A DNA stretch of 64,000 bases from Cohnella candidum (GTDB lineage Bacteria > Bacillota > Bacilli > Paenibacillales > Paenibacillaceae): NCBI RefSeq assembly GCF_003713065.1, contig NZ_CP033433.1, forward strand, positions 1,895,001 to 1,959,000, given 5' to 3'. A program made the translations under genes and the position numbers. The notes beneath the pieces were generated by a model that had not been told where the DNA came from, searched no databases, and saw nothing but the letters and a program-made list of their open reading frames with translations. Numbering within the stretch: the first letter of the stretch is position 1; each line of letters opens with the position of its first letter. This document shows positions 1 through 8,787 of the stretch, one piece after another.

Positions 1-177
1 GAGAATTTACGTTGACCCCCGCCTCCCCCACCCCCGAGCGGCCGGCGATAAACCGGACAGTCCCTGCTGTTACCAGGGTTCGAGAGGACGGCTTTACGCG
101 CGCGGATCGCGCCGGCCGTCAATGAAGGTGGTACCGCGGAAGCCGAGCTTCCGTCCTTTATCGGACGGGGGCTTTTT
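1..177 (+). promoter_or_regulatory. T-box riboswitch leader (3' part), upstream of proBA
   Basis: The T-box core GGTGGTACCGCGG lies at 127-139, preceded by AATGAA and followed by an intrinsic terminator hairpin. This is the arrangement of T-box leaders, where an uncharged tRNA pairs its NCCA end with the TGGN of the core and stabilises an antiterminator. The variable base after TGG is T, which would pair with a discriminator A, as in the tRNA-Pro at 59018-59094. Stem I with the specifier codon lies mostly before the window, so proline specificity is inferred from the downstream genes and the known T-box control of proBA in bacilli. Confidence 0.9.
147..177 (+). terminator. T-box intrinsic terminator before proB
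   Basis: The arms at 147-156 and 163-172 pair over about ten base pairs (CCGTCC with GGACGG at the top, then two T-G pairs, C-G and G-C), and a run of five T follows at 173-177. It overlaps the 3' side of the T-box core region and is the alternative to the antiterminator. Confidence 0.88.
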
Positions 178-207
178 ATATTGTCTGACGGAAGGCGGTT
201 TACGGTT

Positions 208-1335
208 ATGGGGCAACGGATCGTGGTCAAAATCGGAAGCAGCTCGCTGACGGCCGAAGAAGGCGGATTGGAAAACGGCAAGGTCCGCTTTCTCGCGGAT
301 GAGCTGGCAGCGTTGCATGAGGCGGGACACCATGTGCTGCTCGTCACTTCGGGCGCAGTAGCAGCCGGGTTCCGGCGAATCGGCTACGCGGCGCGGCCGA
401 AGCTCGTGCACGAGAAACAAGCGGCGGCCGCCGTCGGTCAAGCCTTGCTGATGCAAGCCTACCACGAAGCTTTCGGCAAGCAAGACATCTCGGTAGCTCA
501 AATTCTCCTCACCCGGCCGGATTTCGGCAACCGGGGCCGGGCGCAAAACGCCCAGCGGACGATCGAGGAGCTCCTGAAACAGCGCGTGATTCCGATTTTC
601 AACGAAAACGACACGGTCGCCGTGGACGAACTCAAATTCGGAGAGAACGACACGCTGTCCGCGCTCGTCGCGAATCTCGTGAAGGCCGACGGGCTGTATA
701 TCCTGACGGATATGGACGGCCTGTATTCCGCGGATCCCCGGAAAGCGCCGGACGCGGTCAAAATCGGCCGGGTCGACGTCATTTCCGACGAACTTTACCG
801 CATCGCGAGCGGAGCGGGCTCCTCCGTCGGCACCGGCGGCATGCGTTCCAAAATCGAAGCCGCGAGGATCGCCATGCAAGGCGGCATCCCGACGTTCGTC
901 GGCAAAGTCGCCGAGCCGGGCGACCTGGCCGCAGCCGTCCGCGGGGATGGCAAAGGCACGTATTTCTCCTCTTCCCTGCACTCGCTCTCGGCGAAGAAGC
1001 ACTGGATCGGGTTCCTCTCCGTGCCCCAAGGTCGGATCATCGTCGACGAAGGCGCCCAAACGGCTTTGCTCCGAGGCGGGAAGAGCTTGCTCCCCGCCGG
1101 CATCGTCGGCGTCGAAGGCGACTTCCATCCGGGCGACGTCGTCGAGGTCGCGGGCCCGGACGGCCGCACGCTCGGGCGGGGCGTCACGCACTACGCCGCT
1201 TGGCAAATTACCGCGGTCGCCCGGCTGGGCACCGAAGAAGCGATGAAGCGGGTCGAGGTGACCCGCGTGGAAGTCATCCACCGCGACGAATGGGTCGCGA
1301 CCCCTATTTTGAAGGAGGCTGGTTCCCATGAGTGA
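208..1335 (+). CDS. proB: glutamate 5-kinase
   Basis: First step of proline synthesis: ATP-dependent phosphorylation of glutamate, in the cytoplasm. The N-terminus MGQRIVVKIGSSSLT matches the amino-acid kinase fold, with the glycine-rich VTSGAVAAG further in and NENDTVAVDELKFGENDTLSA in the glutamate site; the last ~100 residues form a PUA domain. The 375-residue length is normal. A TTG at 181 would extend the frame, but it sits 4 bases after the terminator T-run with no free ribosome binding site, so ATG 208 is preferred. It overlaps proA by 8 bases, suggesting coupled translation, and should be controlled by the T-box. Confidence 0.96.
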   Translation: MGQRIVVKIGSSSLTAEEGGLENGKVRFLADELAALHEAGHHVLLVTSGAVAAGFRRIGYAARPKLVHEKQAAAAVGQALLMQAYHEAFGKQDISVAQILLTRPDFGNRGRAQNAQRTIEELLKQRVIPIFNENDTVAVDELKFGENDTLSALVANLVKADGLYILTDMDGLYSADPRKAPDAVKIGRVDVISDELYRIASGAGSSVGTGGMRSKIEAARIAMQGGIPTFVGKVAEPGDLAAAVRGDGKGTYFSSSLHSLSAKKHWIGFLSVPQGRIIVDEGAQTALLRGGKSLLPAGIVGVEGDFHPGDVVEVAGPDGRTLGRGVTHYAAWQITAVARLGTEEAMKRVEVTRVEVIHRDEWVATPILKEAGSHE

Positions 1336-2575
1336 AGTCCGTACCAAAGCGCAGGCGGCGCAAGATACGGCGGCCGCACTGGCCCGTTTGACCACCGAGG
1401 CGAAAAACGAAGCTCTCGCCGCAATCGCCGATGCGCTGATTGCCCGCTCTCGGGAGATCATAGAGAGCAACGAGGAAGATTTGGCCCGCGGCCGCGAGCA
1501 AGGCACCTCCGCTTCGCTGCTCGATCGGCTCAAGCTGACGGAGGAGCGAATCGCCGGCATCGCGGAAGGCGTACGCCAAGTGATCGCGCTGCCGGATCCG
1601 GTCGGCGACGTGCTCGAAAGCTTCGACCGGCCGAACGGCATGCAGATCGAGAAACGGCGCGTTCCGCTCGGAGTCGTCGGCATGATCTACGAAGCCCGCC
1701 CGAACGTCACGGTCGACGCCGCCGCCCTGTGCCTGAAAACCGGCAATACGGTCGTGCTGCGCGGCGGCTCCTCCGCCCTCTCCTCCAACCGCAGCATCGT
1801 ACGGATCATGCGGGAGACGCTGGAGAAAACCGAGATCCCTTCGGACGCGGTCCAACTGATCGAGGACCCGAACCGCAGCTCCGTGGACGAAATGCTGAAG
1901 CTGAACGGTCTGCTCGACGTCGTCATTCCGAGAGGCGGCGCTTCCCTCATCCAGAACGTCGTACAGAACGCGACGGTGCCCGTGATCGAGACGGGAGCGG
2001 GCATTTGCCACACGTTCCTGGACGATACGGCCGAGCCCGCCATGTCGGAAGCGATCTCGCTGAACGCCAAAATGCAGCGCCCGTCCGTCTGCAATTCCAT
2101 GGAGACGCTGCTCGTGCACGAAACCTTCGCCCGCGACCATCTTCCTTCGCTCGCCGCCAAGTTCCGGGATGCCGGAGCCGAGCTGCGCGGCTGCGACAAG
2201 ACGCGCGAGCTTGTGCCGGGCATCGCCGAAGCGACCGAGCAAGACTACGCCACGGAATACAACGACTACATCCTGAACGTTAAAATCGTGAACGGCCTGG
2301 AAGAAGCTCTCGCCCACATCCGCCGGTTCGGCACGAAACATTCGGAATGCATCGTCACCGAAACGAAGGCGAACGCCGAACGCTTCCTGCAGGAAGTCGA
2401 CGCGGCGGCCGTCTACCATAACGTCTCGACCCGCTTCACCGACGGCTTCGAATTCGGCTTCGGGGCCGAGATCGGCATCAGCACGCAGAAGCTTCACGTC
2501 CGCGGTCCGATGGGCTTGCCGGCGCTGACTTCGACCAAGTACCGGATCGTGGGCAACGGCCAGATCCGCAACTAA
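1328..2575 (+). CDS. proA: gamma-glutamyl phosphate reductase
   Basis: Second step of proline synthesis: NADPH-dependent reduction of glutamyl phosphate to glutamate semialdehyde. The 415-residue protein has the aldehyde-dehydrogenase fold. The region around RPNVTVDAAALCLKTGN and GNTVVLRGGSS is the nucleotide-binding part, and MQRPSVCNSMETLLVH carries the expected catalytic cysteine. AAGGAGG at 1312-1318 gives a good ribosome binding site for ATG 1328 inside the end of proB. It is the second gene of the proBAC-mtnWXB run. Confidence 0.96.
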   Translation: MSEVRTKAQAAQDTAAALARLTTEAKNEALAAIADALIARSREIIESNEEDLARGREQGTSASLLDRLKLTEERIAGIAEGVRQVIALPDPVGDVLESFDRPNGMQIEKRRVPLGVVGMIYEARPNVTVDAAALCLKTGNTVVLRGGSSALSSNRSIVRIMRETLEKTEIPSDAVQLIEDPNRSSVDEMLKLNGLLDVVIPRGGASLIQNVVQNATVPVIETGAGICHTFLDDTAEPAMSEAISLNAKMQRPSVCNSMETLLVHETFARDHLPSLAAKFRDAGAELRGCDKTRELVPGIAEATEQDYATEYNDYILNVKIVNGLEEALAHIRRFGTKHSECIVTETKANAERFLQEVDAAAVYHNVSTRFTDGFEFGFGAEIGISTQKLHVRGPMGLPALTSTKYRIVGNGQIRN

Positions 2576-2589
2576 GGAGATTGGACAAA

Positions 2590-3477
2590 TTGAACGGAAC
2601 TTCCGCCTCCCCGCTGGGGAACGTAAACCTGTGTTTCTACGGAGCCGGCTCCATGGCCGAAGCGATCCTTCGCGGATTGACGGAGGCCCGCCTCGCGAGC
2701 CCGGACCGCATCACCGTCATGAACCGCCAAAACGCGGAGCGGCTCCAGGAGCTTCATCGCCGTTACGGCGTGATTCCGGCCGTGCAGGAGCAGGCGAAAC
2801 ATGACGCCCTGCATAACGCCGACGTCATCGTGCTCGGCATGAAGCCGAAAGACTCGGCGAATGCCCTGCGCGCGCTCGCCCCGCTGCTCCGGCCGGAGCA
2901 GCTGATCGTATCCGCCATCGCCGGACTGTCGATCGGCACGATGGAATCGCTGCTCGGCGGCAGCAGGGCTATCGTCCGTACGATGCCGAACACGTCGAGC
3001 ATGATCAGCCTCGGCGCCACGGGAATCAGCTTCTCCCCCGCCGTTACGGCGGACCAGCGAGAGCTCGCGCTCGCCATGTTCGAAGCGATCGGCATTACCG
3101 CCGTCGTGGAGGAACCGCTGATCGAGGCCGTCAACGGCGTATCGGGCAGCGGCCCCGCGTACGTGTATTATCTGATGGAAGCGATGATTGACGCCGGAAT
3201 CGATCTGGGTCTTACCGCGGAAGCCGCCAAAGAGTTGACGGTGCAAACCGTGCTCGGCGCCGCGGAAATGGTGCGCCGCACCGGGGAAAACCCGGCGGAC
3301 CTGCGCCGGAAGGTCACCTCGCCCGGCGGCACGACCCAAGCCGCCATCGAAACGCTGGAACGGTTCCATTATCAGGAAGGCATGAATGCCGCCATTCTCC
3401 GCTGCGCGGAAAGGGCCAAAGAAATGGGCGAAGCGATCCGCATGGAAGCCGCCCTCCCCCTCGCCCGCAGCGAATAA
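2590..3477 (+). CDS. proC: pyrroline-5-carboxylate reductase
   Basis: Last step of proline synthesis: NAD(P)H reduction of pyrroline-5-carboxylate. The N-terminal Rossmann motif reads CFYGAGSMAEAILRG, and the C-terminal family signature lies around VSGSGPAYVYYLMEAM and VTSPGGTTQAAIETL. Two TTG codons are possible starts. The one at 2581 abuts the ribosome binding site AAGGAG (2574-2579), while the one at 2590 is spaced about 10 bases from it and is preferred, giving 295 residues. The gene lies 14 bases after proA. Together with proB and proA it completes proline synthesis in a single operon. Confidence 0.94.
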   Translation: MNGTSASPLGNVNLCFYGAGSMAEAILRGLTEARLASPDRITVMNRQNAERLQELHRRYGVIPAVQEQAKHDALHNADVIVLGMKPKDSANALRALAPLLRPEQLIVSAIAGLSIGTMESLLGGSRAIVRTMPNTSSMISLGATGISFSPAVTADQRELALAMFEAIGITAVVEEPLIEAVNGVSGSGPAYVYYLMEAMIDAGIDLGLTAEAAKELTVQTVLGAAEMVRRTGENPADLRRKVTSPGGTTQAAIETLERFHYQEGMNAAILRCAERAKEMGEAIRMEAALPLARSE

Positions 3478-3493
3478 GAAAGCAGGGATTCCG

Positions 3494-4729
3494 ATGAGCA
3501 ACAGTGCTTACAGCACCGCGACCTACCGTCTGTATGACGATAAGGCCGATTTCGACAAGAAAGCGACGGGCATCGCCGTCGGCCTGACGGTCGGCAGCTG
3601 GACCGAATTGCCGGAAGTCGCGAAGCAGCAAATGGAGAAGTATCTCGGCAAAGTCGTCTCCGTGGACGTTCATGACGGCAGCGGCGAACCGGGCACGCGT
3701 TATGCGGACATCACGATCGCTTACCCTGACCTGAATTTCAGCCGCGACCTGCCGGCGTTTCTCGTGACCGTCTTCGGCAAGCTGTCGATGGACGGACGGA
3801 TCAAGCTGCTCGACGTGCAGCCGTCCGCCGAATTCCTGCAGGCGCTGCCGGGACCGAAATTCGGCGCGGCCGGCGTCCGGGACCTCCTCGGCGTCCATGA
3901 CCGGCCGCTCGTCATGAGCATTTTCAAATCCGTCATCGGATACGACCTGCCCAACCTGCGGGAGCAATTCCTGCAGCAAGCGCTCGGCGGCGTCGATCTG
4001 ATCAAGGACGACGAAATCCTGTTCGAGAACCCGCTGTCCCCGCTGGAGAAACGCGTTCCCGCCTGTATCGGCGCCGCGAGTGAAGCGGAGCAGCAAACCG
4101 GCCAGAAGCTCATCTACTTCACGAACCTTACGGGACCGACGTACGAACTGCGCGACAACGCCAAACGGGCCGTCGAAGCCGGGGCCAACGGCCTTCTGTT
4201 CAACGTGCTCGCCTACGGCTTCGACGCGCTCGCGGGACTGGCCGCCGATCCGGACATTCCCGTGCCGATCGCCGCGCATCCGGCGATGGCCGGCGCCATG
4301 TATCCGTCGCCGCATTACGGCATCTCCGCGCCTCTGCTGCTCGGCAAATTGGTACGCATGGCGGGAGCGGACTTATCCCTCTTCCCTTCGCCCTACGGCT
4401 CCGTCGTCATGCCGAAGGAAGAAAACCTGGCCGTTCGCGACGCCCTGCTCAGCGACAAGCTTCCGCATAAGAAGGCGTTCCCGGTTCCGTCCGCGGGCAT
4501 CCATCCGGGTCTCGTCCCTCTCATCCTGAAGGACTTCGGACCGGAGGTCGTCGTGAATGCCGGAGGCGGCGTGCACGGCCATCCCGGCGGCGCGGCCGCG
4601 GGAGGCAAAGCGTTCCGGCAGGCGGTCGACGCCGTCTTGCGCGGAACCTCGCTCGAAGATTATGCGGCCGAAACCGGCCATGAGGAACTGAAAGCCGCCA
4701 TCGAGCGCTGGGGGGTACGCACATCTTGA
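3494..4729 (+). CDS. mtnW: 2,3-diketo-5-methylthiopentyl-1-phosphate enolase (RuBisCO-like)
   Basis: Methionine salvage enzyme that enolises 2,3-diketo-5-methylthiopentyl-1-phosphate. It is a RuBisCO large-subunit homologue, and the protein keeps the GGVDLIKDDE segment holding the lysine and acidic metal ligands of that superfamily. The length of 411 residues fits MtnW, and the order mtnW-mtnX-mtnB supports MtnW over other RuBisCO-like proteins. ATG 3494 follows AGGGA by five bases; the same frame is open further upstream into proC but there is no reason to use it. It starts 16 bases after proC, and no SAM riboswitch is visible in this gap. Confidence 0.93.
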   Translation: MSNSAYSTATYRLYDDKADFDKKATGIAVGLTVGSWTELPEVAKQQMEKYLGKVVSVDVHDGSGEPGTRYADITIAYPDLNFSRDLPAFLVTVFGKLSMDGRIKLLDVQPSAEFLQALPGPKFGAAGVRDLLGVHDRPLVMSIFKSVIGYDLPNLREQFLQQALGGVDLIKDDEILFENPLSPLEKRVPACIGAASEAEQQTGQKLIYFTNLTGPTYELRDNAKRAVEAGANGLLFNVLAYGFDALAGLAADPDIPVPIAAHPAMAGAMYPSPHYGISAPLLLGKLVRMAGADLSLFPSPYGSVVMPKEENLAVRDALLSDKLPHKKAFPVPSAGIHPGLVPLILKDFGPEVVVNAGGGVHGHPGGAAAGGKAFRQAVDAVLRGTSLEDYAAETGHEELKAAIERWGVRTS

Positions 4730-5421
4730 ACGGATCGACATCGAAGATCACCTTGTTCCCCCGCCCGCCGGTCTTATTTTGCGATTTCGACGGCACGATC
4801 ACGTTAAGCGACAACATCGTCGCGATCATGCAGAAGTTCGAACCGCCCGGGGTGAAGCCCATCATCGACGACATCGTCAGCGGGACCAAGTCCATCCGCC
4901 AAGGTGTCGGGGAAATGTTCGCCCTGCTGCCCTCCTCCAAGAAAGAGGAAATCCGTTCCTTCGTCCTCGAGACGGCGGGCATCCGTCCCGGATTTCCCGA
5001 GCTGCTGGCCTGGTGCAAGGAGCACGACGTGCCCTTCTACGTGACGAGCGGCGGCATCGACTTCTTCGTGTATCCGCTGCTGGAGCCGTTCGGCATTCCG
5101 GCGGACCACATTTATTGCAACGGCAGCAGCTTCGAAGGCGATAATATCGAAATCCTGTGGCCGCACGCGTGCGACGACGAATGCGCTAACGACTGCGGCA
5201 TGTGCAAAACGACGGTCATCCGCCGGTTCCCGCGGGATGAGTACTACCGGATCCTCATCGGCGACAGCATTACCGATTTCGCCGGCGCGAAGCTGGCGGA
5301 TCTCGTCTTCTCGCGTTCGCACCTGACGGAGAAGTGCCGCGAACTGGGCCTTCCGCATATCGCGTTCGAAACGTTCCACGACATCATCCGACATTTGGAC
5401 CAAGGAGGCCTGTCCTCATGA
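4726..5421 (+). CDS. mtnX: 2-hydroxy-3-keto-5-methylthiopentenyl-1-phosphate phosphatase
   Basis: Methionine salvage phosphatase acting after MtnW. HAD-superfamily motif I is CDFDGTIT near residue 15, motif II lies in YVTSGGIDFF, and the C-terminal acidic motif is IGDSITDFAG. The run CANDCGMCK adds a cysteine-rich insert. The TTG start overlaps the mtnW stop as TTGA (4 bases) and its own stop overlaps mtnB as ATGA, so the three genes look translationally coupled. The 231-residue length is normal. Confidence 0.92.
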   Translation: MNGSTSKITLFPRPPVLFCDFDGTITLSDNIVAIMQKFEPPGVKPIIDDIVSGTKSIRQGVGEMFALLPSSKKEEIRSFVLETAGIRPGFPELLAWCKEHDVPFYVTSGGIDFFVYPLLEPFGIPADHIYCNGSSFEGDNIEILWPHACDDECANDCGMCKTTVIRRFPRDEYYRILIGDSITDFAGAKLADLVFSRSHLTEKCRELGLPHIAFETFHDIIRHLDQGGLSS

Positions 5422-6074
5422 GCTTCGCGGACATCCCGCTCGAAGAGAAGCAGCGCGTGATCGGCGAATTGTCGGCCATCAAGGCCGACTTCGCCTCCCG
5501 CGGCTGGTTCGCCGGCACGAGCGGCAACCTGTCGATGCGCGTCGGCGAATACCGCCCGGACGCGTTCCATTTCGCCGTCACCGCCAGCGGCAAAGACAAA
5601 TCAAAGTCGACGCCGGAAGATTTCCTGTTCGTCGACCAGGCAGGCAAGCCTTGCGAGACGACGCGCCTGAAGCCGTCCGCGGAAACGGTCATCCATTGCG
5701 AGATTTACCGCAAAACGGGCTGCGGCGCCATTTTCCATACGCACACGGTGTTCAACAACCTCGTCTCCGAATGGTTCTGGGAACGCCGCCACGTGCCCGT
5801 GGAAGGTGTCGAGCTGATCAAGGCGTTCAACATTTGGGACGAAGAAGCCGTCATCCAGATACCGATCGTCAGCAACTTCGCGGACGTTCCCCGCATCGTA
5901 CCCGAAATCACCGAAAAGCTCGATCCGCGGATTCCCGGCATTCTCCTGCGCAAACACGGGATCTACGCCTGGGGCGAAGACGCCTTCGCCGCCAAACGCC
6001 ATCTCGAAGCGTTCGAGTTCCTGTTCGAGTATGCGTACCGCTGGGAGCTGCTGAAATCCGGCAAAGCCCTGTAA
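5418..6074 (+). CDS. mtnB: methylthioribulose-1-phosphate dehydratase
   Basis: Class II aldolase/adducin-fold zinc enzyme that dehydrates 5-methylthioribulose-1-phosphate. The zinc-binding histidines are visible in CGAIFHTHTVFNN and in LRKHGIYAWG; TSGNLSMR is the substrate-phosphate region. ATG 5418 follows AAGGAGG (5402-5408) and overlaps mtnX by 4 bases; the 218-residue length fits. A terminator follows at once, so mtnD, mtnK and mtnA are not in this operon and would have to lie elsewhere. Confidence 0.93.
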   Translation: MSFADIPLEEKQRVIGELSAIKADFASRGWFAGTSGNLSMRVGEYRPDAFHFAVTASGKDKSKSTPEDFLFVDQAGKPCETTRLKPSAETVIHCEIYRKTGCGAIFHTHTVFNNLVSEWFWERRHVPVEGVELIKAFNIWDEEAVIQIPIVSNFADVPRIVPEITEKLDPRIPGILLRKHGIYAWGEDAFAAKRHLEAFEFLFEYAYRWELLKSGKAL

Positions 6075-6082
6075 AACAACGA

Positions 6083-6116
6083 AACCGCCCCTCGCCGCAT
6101 GGCGAAAGGGCGGTTT
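6083..6116 (+). terminator. intrinsic terminator of the proBAC-mtnWXB operon
   Basis: The arms AACCGCCC (6083-6090) and GGGCGGTT (6108-6115) pair, with an inner CGCC/GGCG helix and a GCAT loop; a T run follows to 6119. It separates the + strand operon from the convergent DUF2500 gene. Confidence 0.92.
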
Positions 6117-6129
6117 TTTCATTTACATT

Positions 6130-6549
6130 TCAATAGGCTTCGCTTCGCTGCGCTCGGCTGAACCCCAGATAACGCGTTCCCTGAAACGAAAGCTTGCCGT
6201 TGTCGCCTTCGGCCAGCATGCCGAACTCGGCTCCGTTTATGCGGAATTCCATACGGTCCCCGCTCTGCACTTCGAACGTCGCGTAGTACGTCGTGCTGGA
6301 GGTCGTCGAATGCTGAAAGGAATCGTTTCCGTCGCTATGGTGGTGATGGGACACATGCGTCCTTTTGCTGACCAATCGGGCATCCACGGTCAACACCGGC
6401 TGCGCGTTATTCCGGTTCCACTGGGCGATTCCCCGGATCGCGCTGAACGCGATAATCCCGAGCACGACAATGAAAAACAAAGGAATGATCGTCCCCATCG
6501 CTCCGAAACCGCCGTCAAAGCCGCCGAAACCCGGATCGTTACCGAACAT
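6130..6549 (-). CDS. DUF2500 family membrane-anchored protein
   Basis: A protein of about 139 residues. After a Gly/Phe-rich start (MFGNDPGFGGFDGGFG) one membrane segment runs roughly over residues 17-38 (GTIIPLFFIVVLGIIAFSAI). A basic stretch follows, then the DUF2500-like pattern QPVLTVDARLVSKRT, a His/Ser-rich loop (SHHHHSDGND), TTYYATFEVQSGDRMEF and ending GDNGKLSFQGTRYLGF. No catalytic motif is visible and the function is unknown. I chose ATG 6549 because it places the hydrophobic segment near the N-terminus; the frame stays open to 6615. It faces mtnB across a terminator and stands alone on its strand. Confidence 0.75.
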   Translation of the reverse strand: MFGNDPGFGGFDGGFGAMGTIIPLFFIVVLGIIAFSAIRGIAQWNRNNAQPVLTVDARLVSKRTHVSHHHHSDGNDSFQHSTTSSTTYYATFEVQSGDRMEFRINGAEFGMLAEGDNGKLSFQGTRYLGFSRAQRSEAY

Positions 6550-6633
6550 GCGCCCACCCGCCTCTTTCGCCTTGAGTTGGAATCCTCTTACAATAAATAC
6601 GACGCACCCGTCCAAATGTTACGTCCGTCCCGC

Positions 6634-6667
6634 AAAAAAATTCCTTGCTCGCTCGGAGCAAGGAATT
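6634..6667 (-). terminator. intrinsic terminator after dnaD
   Basis: On the - strand a 12-bp helix, AATTCCTTGCTC with GAGCAAGGAATT, around a 5-base loop is followed by a T run (A run at 6634-6640 on +). It sits 15 bases past the dnaD stop and ends the hbd-ackA-asnS-dnaD run. Confidence 0.92.
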
Positions 6668-6681
6668 CGTTGTCTGAGGGC

Positions 6682-7407
6682 TTATTTGCCCGTTCTGAAT
6701 TTCTGCGTATGGGCGCGGGCTTCCTCGACGTTGGAGACGCGGTTGCGGCTCCATTCCAGCAAAATCCGGTCGATATACCGAAAATGGAGCTTGCCGGCGA
6801 ACACCGATTCTTTCAGCGCGAACAGCACCAGATCTTCGTCGTAGCCGTCCTTGTCCAGCCACCCGTTGATCGTCTCGACCTCCATTGGCGACAACGGCCG
6901 GCCGAATTCCTGCTCGAACACCGCGAACAGGTTCGTCGCTCCCCCGAAGACGGATGTCTTCGACACGGGAGGACGCGCGGCATGGCGGGCATCAAGAGAA
7001 TCCGGCGACGCGGAGGCGTCGCCCCCGCCCGTACGCAGCGGGAACTCTCCCGCCGCGAGGAGCGCGCCGATCTTCTGGAACAGGCCGGACAGGTTATAGC
7101 GGTCGGACTGGACGCCTGTCACCGGGTCGACCATTTCGTCGATGCCGACGAGCCCTTGTTTCACGAGCTTCTGCATCGCTTGGCCGACGACGGACGGCGA
7201 GGATCCGAGACGCTCCTGCAGCTGTTCCATCGTCGGAAATTCGATCTGCTCCAATTGGCGGAAAGCCAGGAGCTGAATCAGCAGCATCACTTCCGTGTCG
7301 CTCAGTTTGAGAGCCCGGTATGTCCTGAGCAGCGCATACGGAATGCTGGCCGCGCCGTCCATATAGGCTTCGGCCAAGCCGCGCGCGATACCTCCCCGAT
7401 CGTCCAT
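6682..7407 (-). CDS. dnaD: DNA replication initiation protein DnaD
   Basis: Firmicute replication-restart and initiation protein that remodels DNA with DnaA/DnaB and helps load the helicase. The 241 residues hold the N-terminal winged-helix domain (SIPYALLRTYRALKLSDTEVMLLIQL to DRYNLSGLFQKI), a Gly/Ala/Pro linker at about 120-150, and the C-terminal DnaD domain with FEQEFGRPLSPMEVETINGWL and LHFRYIDRILLEW. The end (VSNVEEARAHTQKFRTGK) resembles the YxxxIxxxW-type DNA-binding tail. A strong AAAGGAGG precedes ATG 7407. It follows asnS as in Bacillus. Confidence 0.95.
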   Translation of the reverse strand: MDDRGGIARGLAEAYMDGAASIPYALLRTYRALKLSDTEVMLLIQLLAFRQLEQIEFPTMEQLQERLGSSPSVVGQAMQKLVKQGLVGIDEMVDPVTGVQSDRYNLSGLFQKIGALLAAGEFPLRTGGGDASASPDSLDARHAARPPVSKTSVFGGATNLFAVFEQEFGRPLSPMEVETINGWLDKDGYDEDLVLFALKESVFAGKLHFRYIDRILLEWSRNRVSNVEEARAHTQKFRTGK

Positions 7408-7449
7408 TGTTCCGCCTCCTTTGTCTTATTCGTGTTCGTTGGGAATTTA

Positions 7450-8745
7450 TTACGGATACAAGCGGTAAAGCATCCGAGGAAACGCGATCGTTTCCCGCAC
7501 GTGCTCCAAGCCGCAAATCCAGGATACGGTTCTTTCCAAGCCCAATCCGAATCCGGAGTGCGGCACGGTGCCGTAACGGCGCAGGTCCAAATACCATTGG
7601 TAGGCTTCCGGAGACAGTTCATGCTCCTTGAAGCGTTCCTCCATCAATCCCGGATCGTCGATCCGCTGCGAGCCTCCGATGATTTCCCCGTAGCCTTCGG
7701 GCGCGATCATGTCGGCGCACAGGACCACTTCCGGCCTGGACGGATCGGGCTTCATATAGAACGCCTTGATGCCCGTCGGATAGTGCGTGATGAAGAGCGG
7801 CCGGTCGAATTTCTCGGCCAGCGCCGTTTCGTGCGGCGCGCCGAAATCTTCGCCCCAAGGCAGCTCCATGCCGAGCTCCCCGAGCATCTTGATCGCTTCG
7901 TCGTACGTGATGCGGGGGAACGGCGGCTTCACGCGTTCGAGCGCGGAGATGTCCCGCTCCAGCGTCTCCAGCTCGGGACGGCAGTTCTCGAGCACCTTGC
8001 CGACCACGTGCGAGACGAACTGCTCCTGCACCCTCAAGTTCTCTTCGTGGTCCACGAAAGCCATTTCCGGTTCGATCATCCAAAACTCGATCAAGTGGCG
8101 GCGGGTTTTGGACTTTTCCGCGCGGAACGTCGGGCCGAACGAATACACCTTGCCGAGCGCCATCGCCGCGGCTTCCATGTAAAGCTGGCCGCTCTGCGTC
8201 AGGTAGGCGTCCTCGTCGAAATATTTGATATGGAACAGCTCGGTCGTCCCTTCCGCAGACGATGGCGTCAGAATCGGCGGATCGACGAGCGTGAAGCCAT
8301 TCCGGTCGAAAAACTCCTGAATGGCGGAAATGATTTGGGCGCGGATGCGCATGATCGCCCGCTGCCTCGGCGCGCGCAGCCACAGGTGGCGATGGTCCAT
8401 CAGGAAATCGACGCCGTGCTCCTTGGGCGTAATCGGATAATCCTGCGTGATCTGGATGATTTCGATTCCCGTGACGGACAGCTCGTACCCGGATTTGCTC
8501 CGCGGATCTTCGCGGACAACGCCGGTCACGTACAGGGAGCTTTCCTGCGTCAGCTTGCCCGCGTTCTCCCAGGCTTCCTCGGATACCTCTTCTTTGACCA
8601 GAACGCCCTGGATGAAGCCGGTTCCGTCGCGAAGCTGCAAAAACTGGATTTTGCCGCTGGACCGCCGGCGCGTCAGCCAGCCGCCGAACGTCACCGATTC
8701 TCCGACGTGTTGGCCGACTTCCGAAATCGTGACTTTATTTTGCAT
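7450..8745 (-). CDS. asnS: asparagine--tRNA ligase
   Basis: Class IIb aminoacyl-tRNA synthetase charging tRNA-Asn. An N-terminal OB-fold anticodon domain ([26 protein letters not shown]) precedes the catalytic core, with class II motif 2 at [21 protein letters not shown] and motif 3 at [15 protein letters not shown]. The end [10 protein letters not shown] is the usual AsnRS C-terminus, which separates it from AspRS. Two ATG codons lie 6 bases apart; the inner one (8745) is spaced 9 bases from AAGGGG, the outer one (8751) only 3. It lies between ackA and dnaD. Confidence 0.96.
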   Translation of the reverse strand: MQNKVTISEVGQHVGESVTFGGWLTRRRSSGKIQFLQLRDGTGFIQGVLVKEEVSEEAWENAGKLTQESSLYVTGVVREDPRSKSGYELSVTGIEIIQITQDYPITPKEHGVDFLMDHRHLWLRAPRQRAIMRIRAQIISAIQEFFDRNGFTLVDPPILTPSSAEGTTELFHIKYFDEDAYLTQSGQLYMEAAAMALGKVYSFGPTFRAEKSKTRRHLIEFWMIEPEMAFVDHEENLRVQEQFVSHVVGKVLENCRPELETLERDISALERVKPPFPRITYDEAIKMLGELGMELPWGEDFGAPHETALAEKFDRPLFITHYPTGIKAFYMKPDPSRPEVVLCADMIAPEGYGEIIGGSQRIDDPGLMEERFKEHELSPEAYQWYLDLRRYGTVPHSGFGLGLERTVSWICGLEHVRETIAFPRMLYRLYP

Positions 8746-8787
8746 ATTCATTTTCCCCTTCCCGTAATGTCGTTTCGCGAAACCGCC

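Noticed and set aside
181..207. TTG 181 as the start of proB
   Set aside because: It begins 4 bases after the terminator T run and has no ribosome binding site outside the hairpin. ATG 208 gives the conserved N-terminus.
94..1683. A - strand frame of 529 codons opposite proB and proA
   Set aside because: It covers the T-box terminator and two certain genes, and its translation is arginine- and glycine-rich without family features.
3478..3493. A SAM riboswitch before mtnW
   Set aside because: The gap is only 16 bases, so there is no room for an S-box leader.
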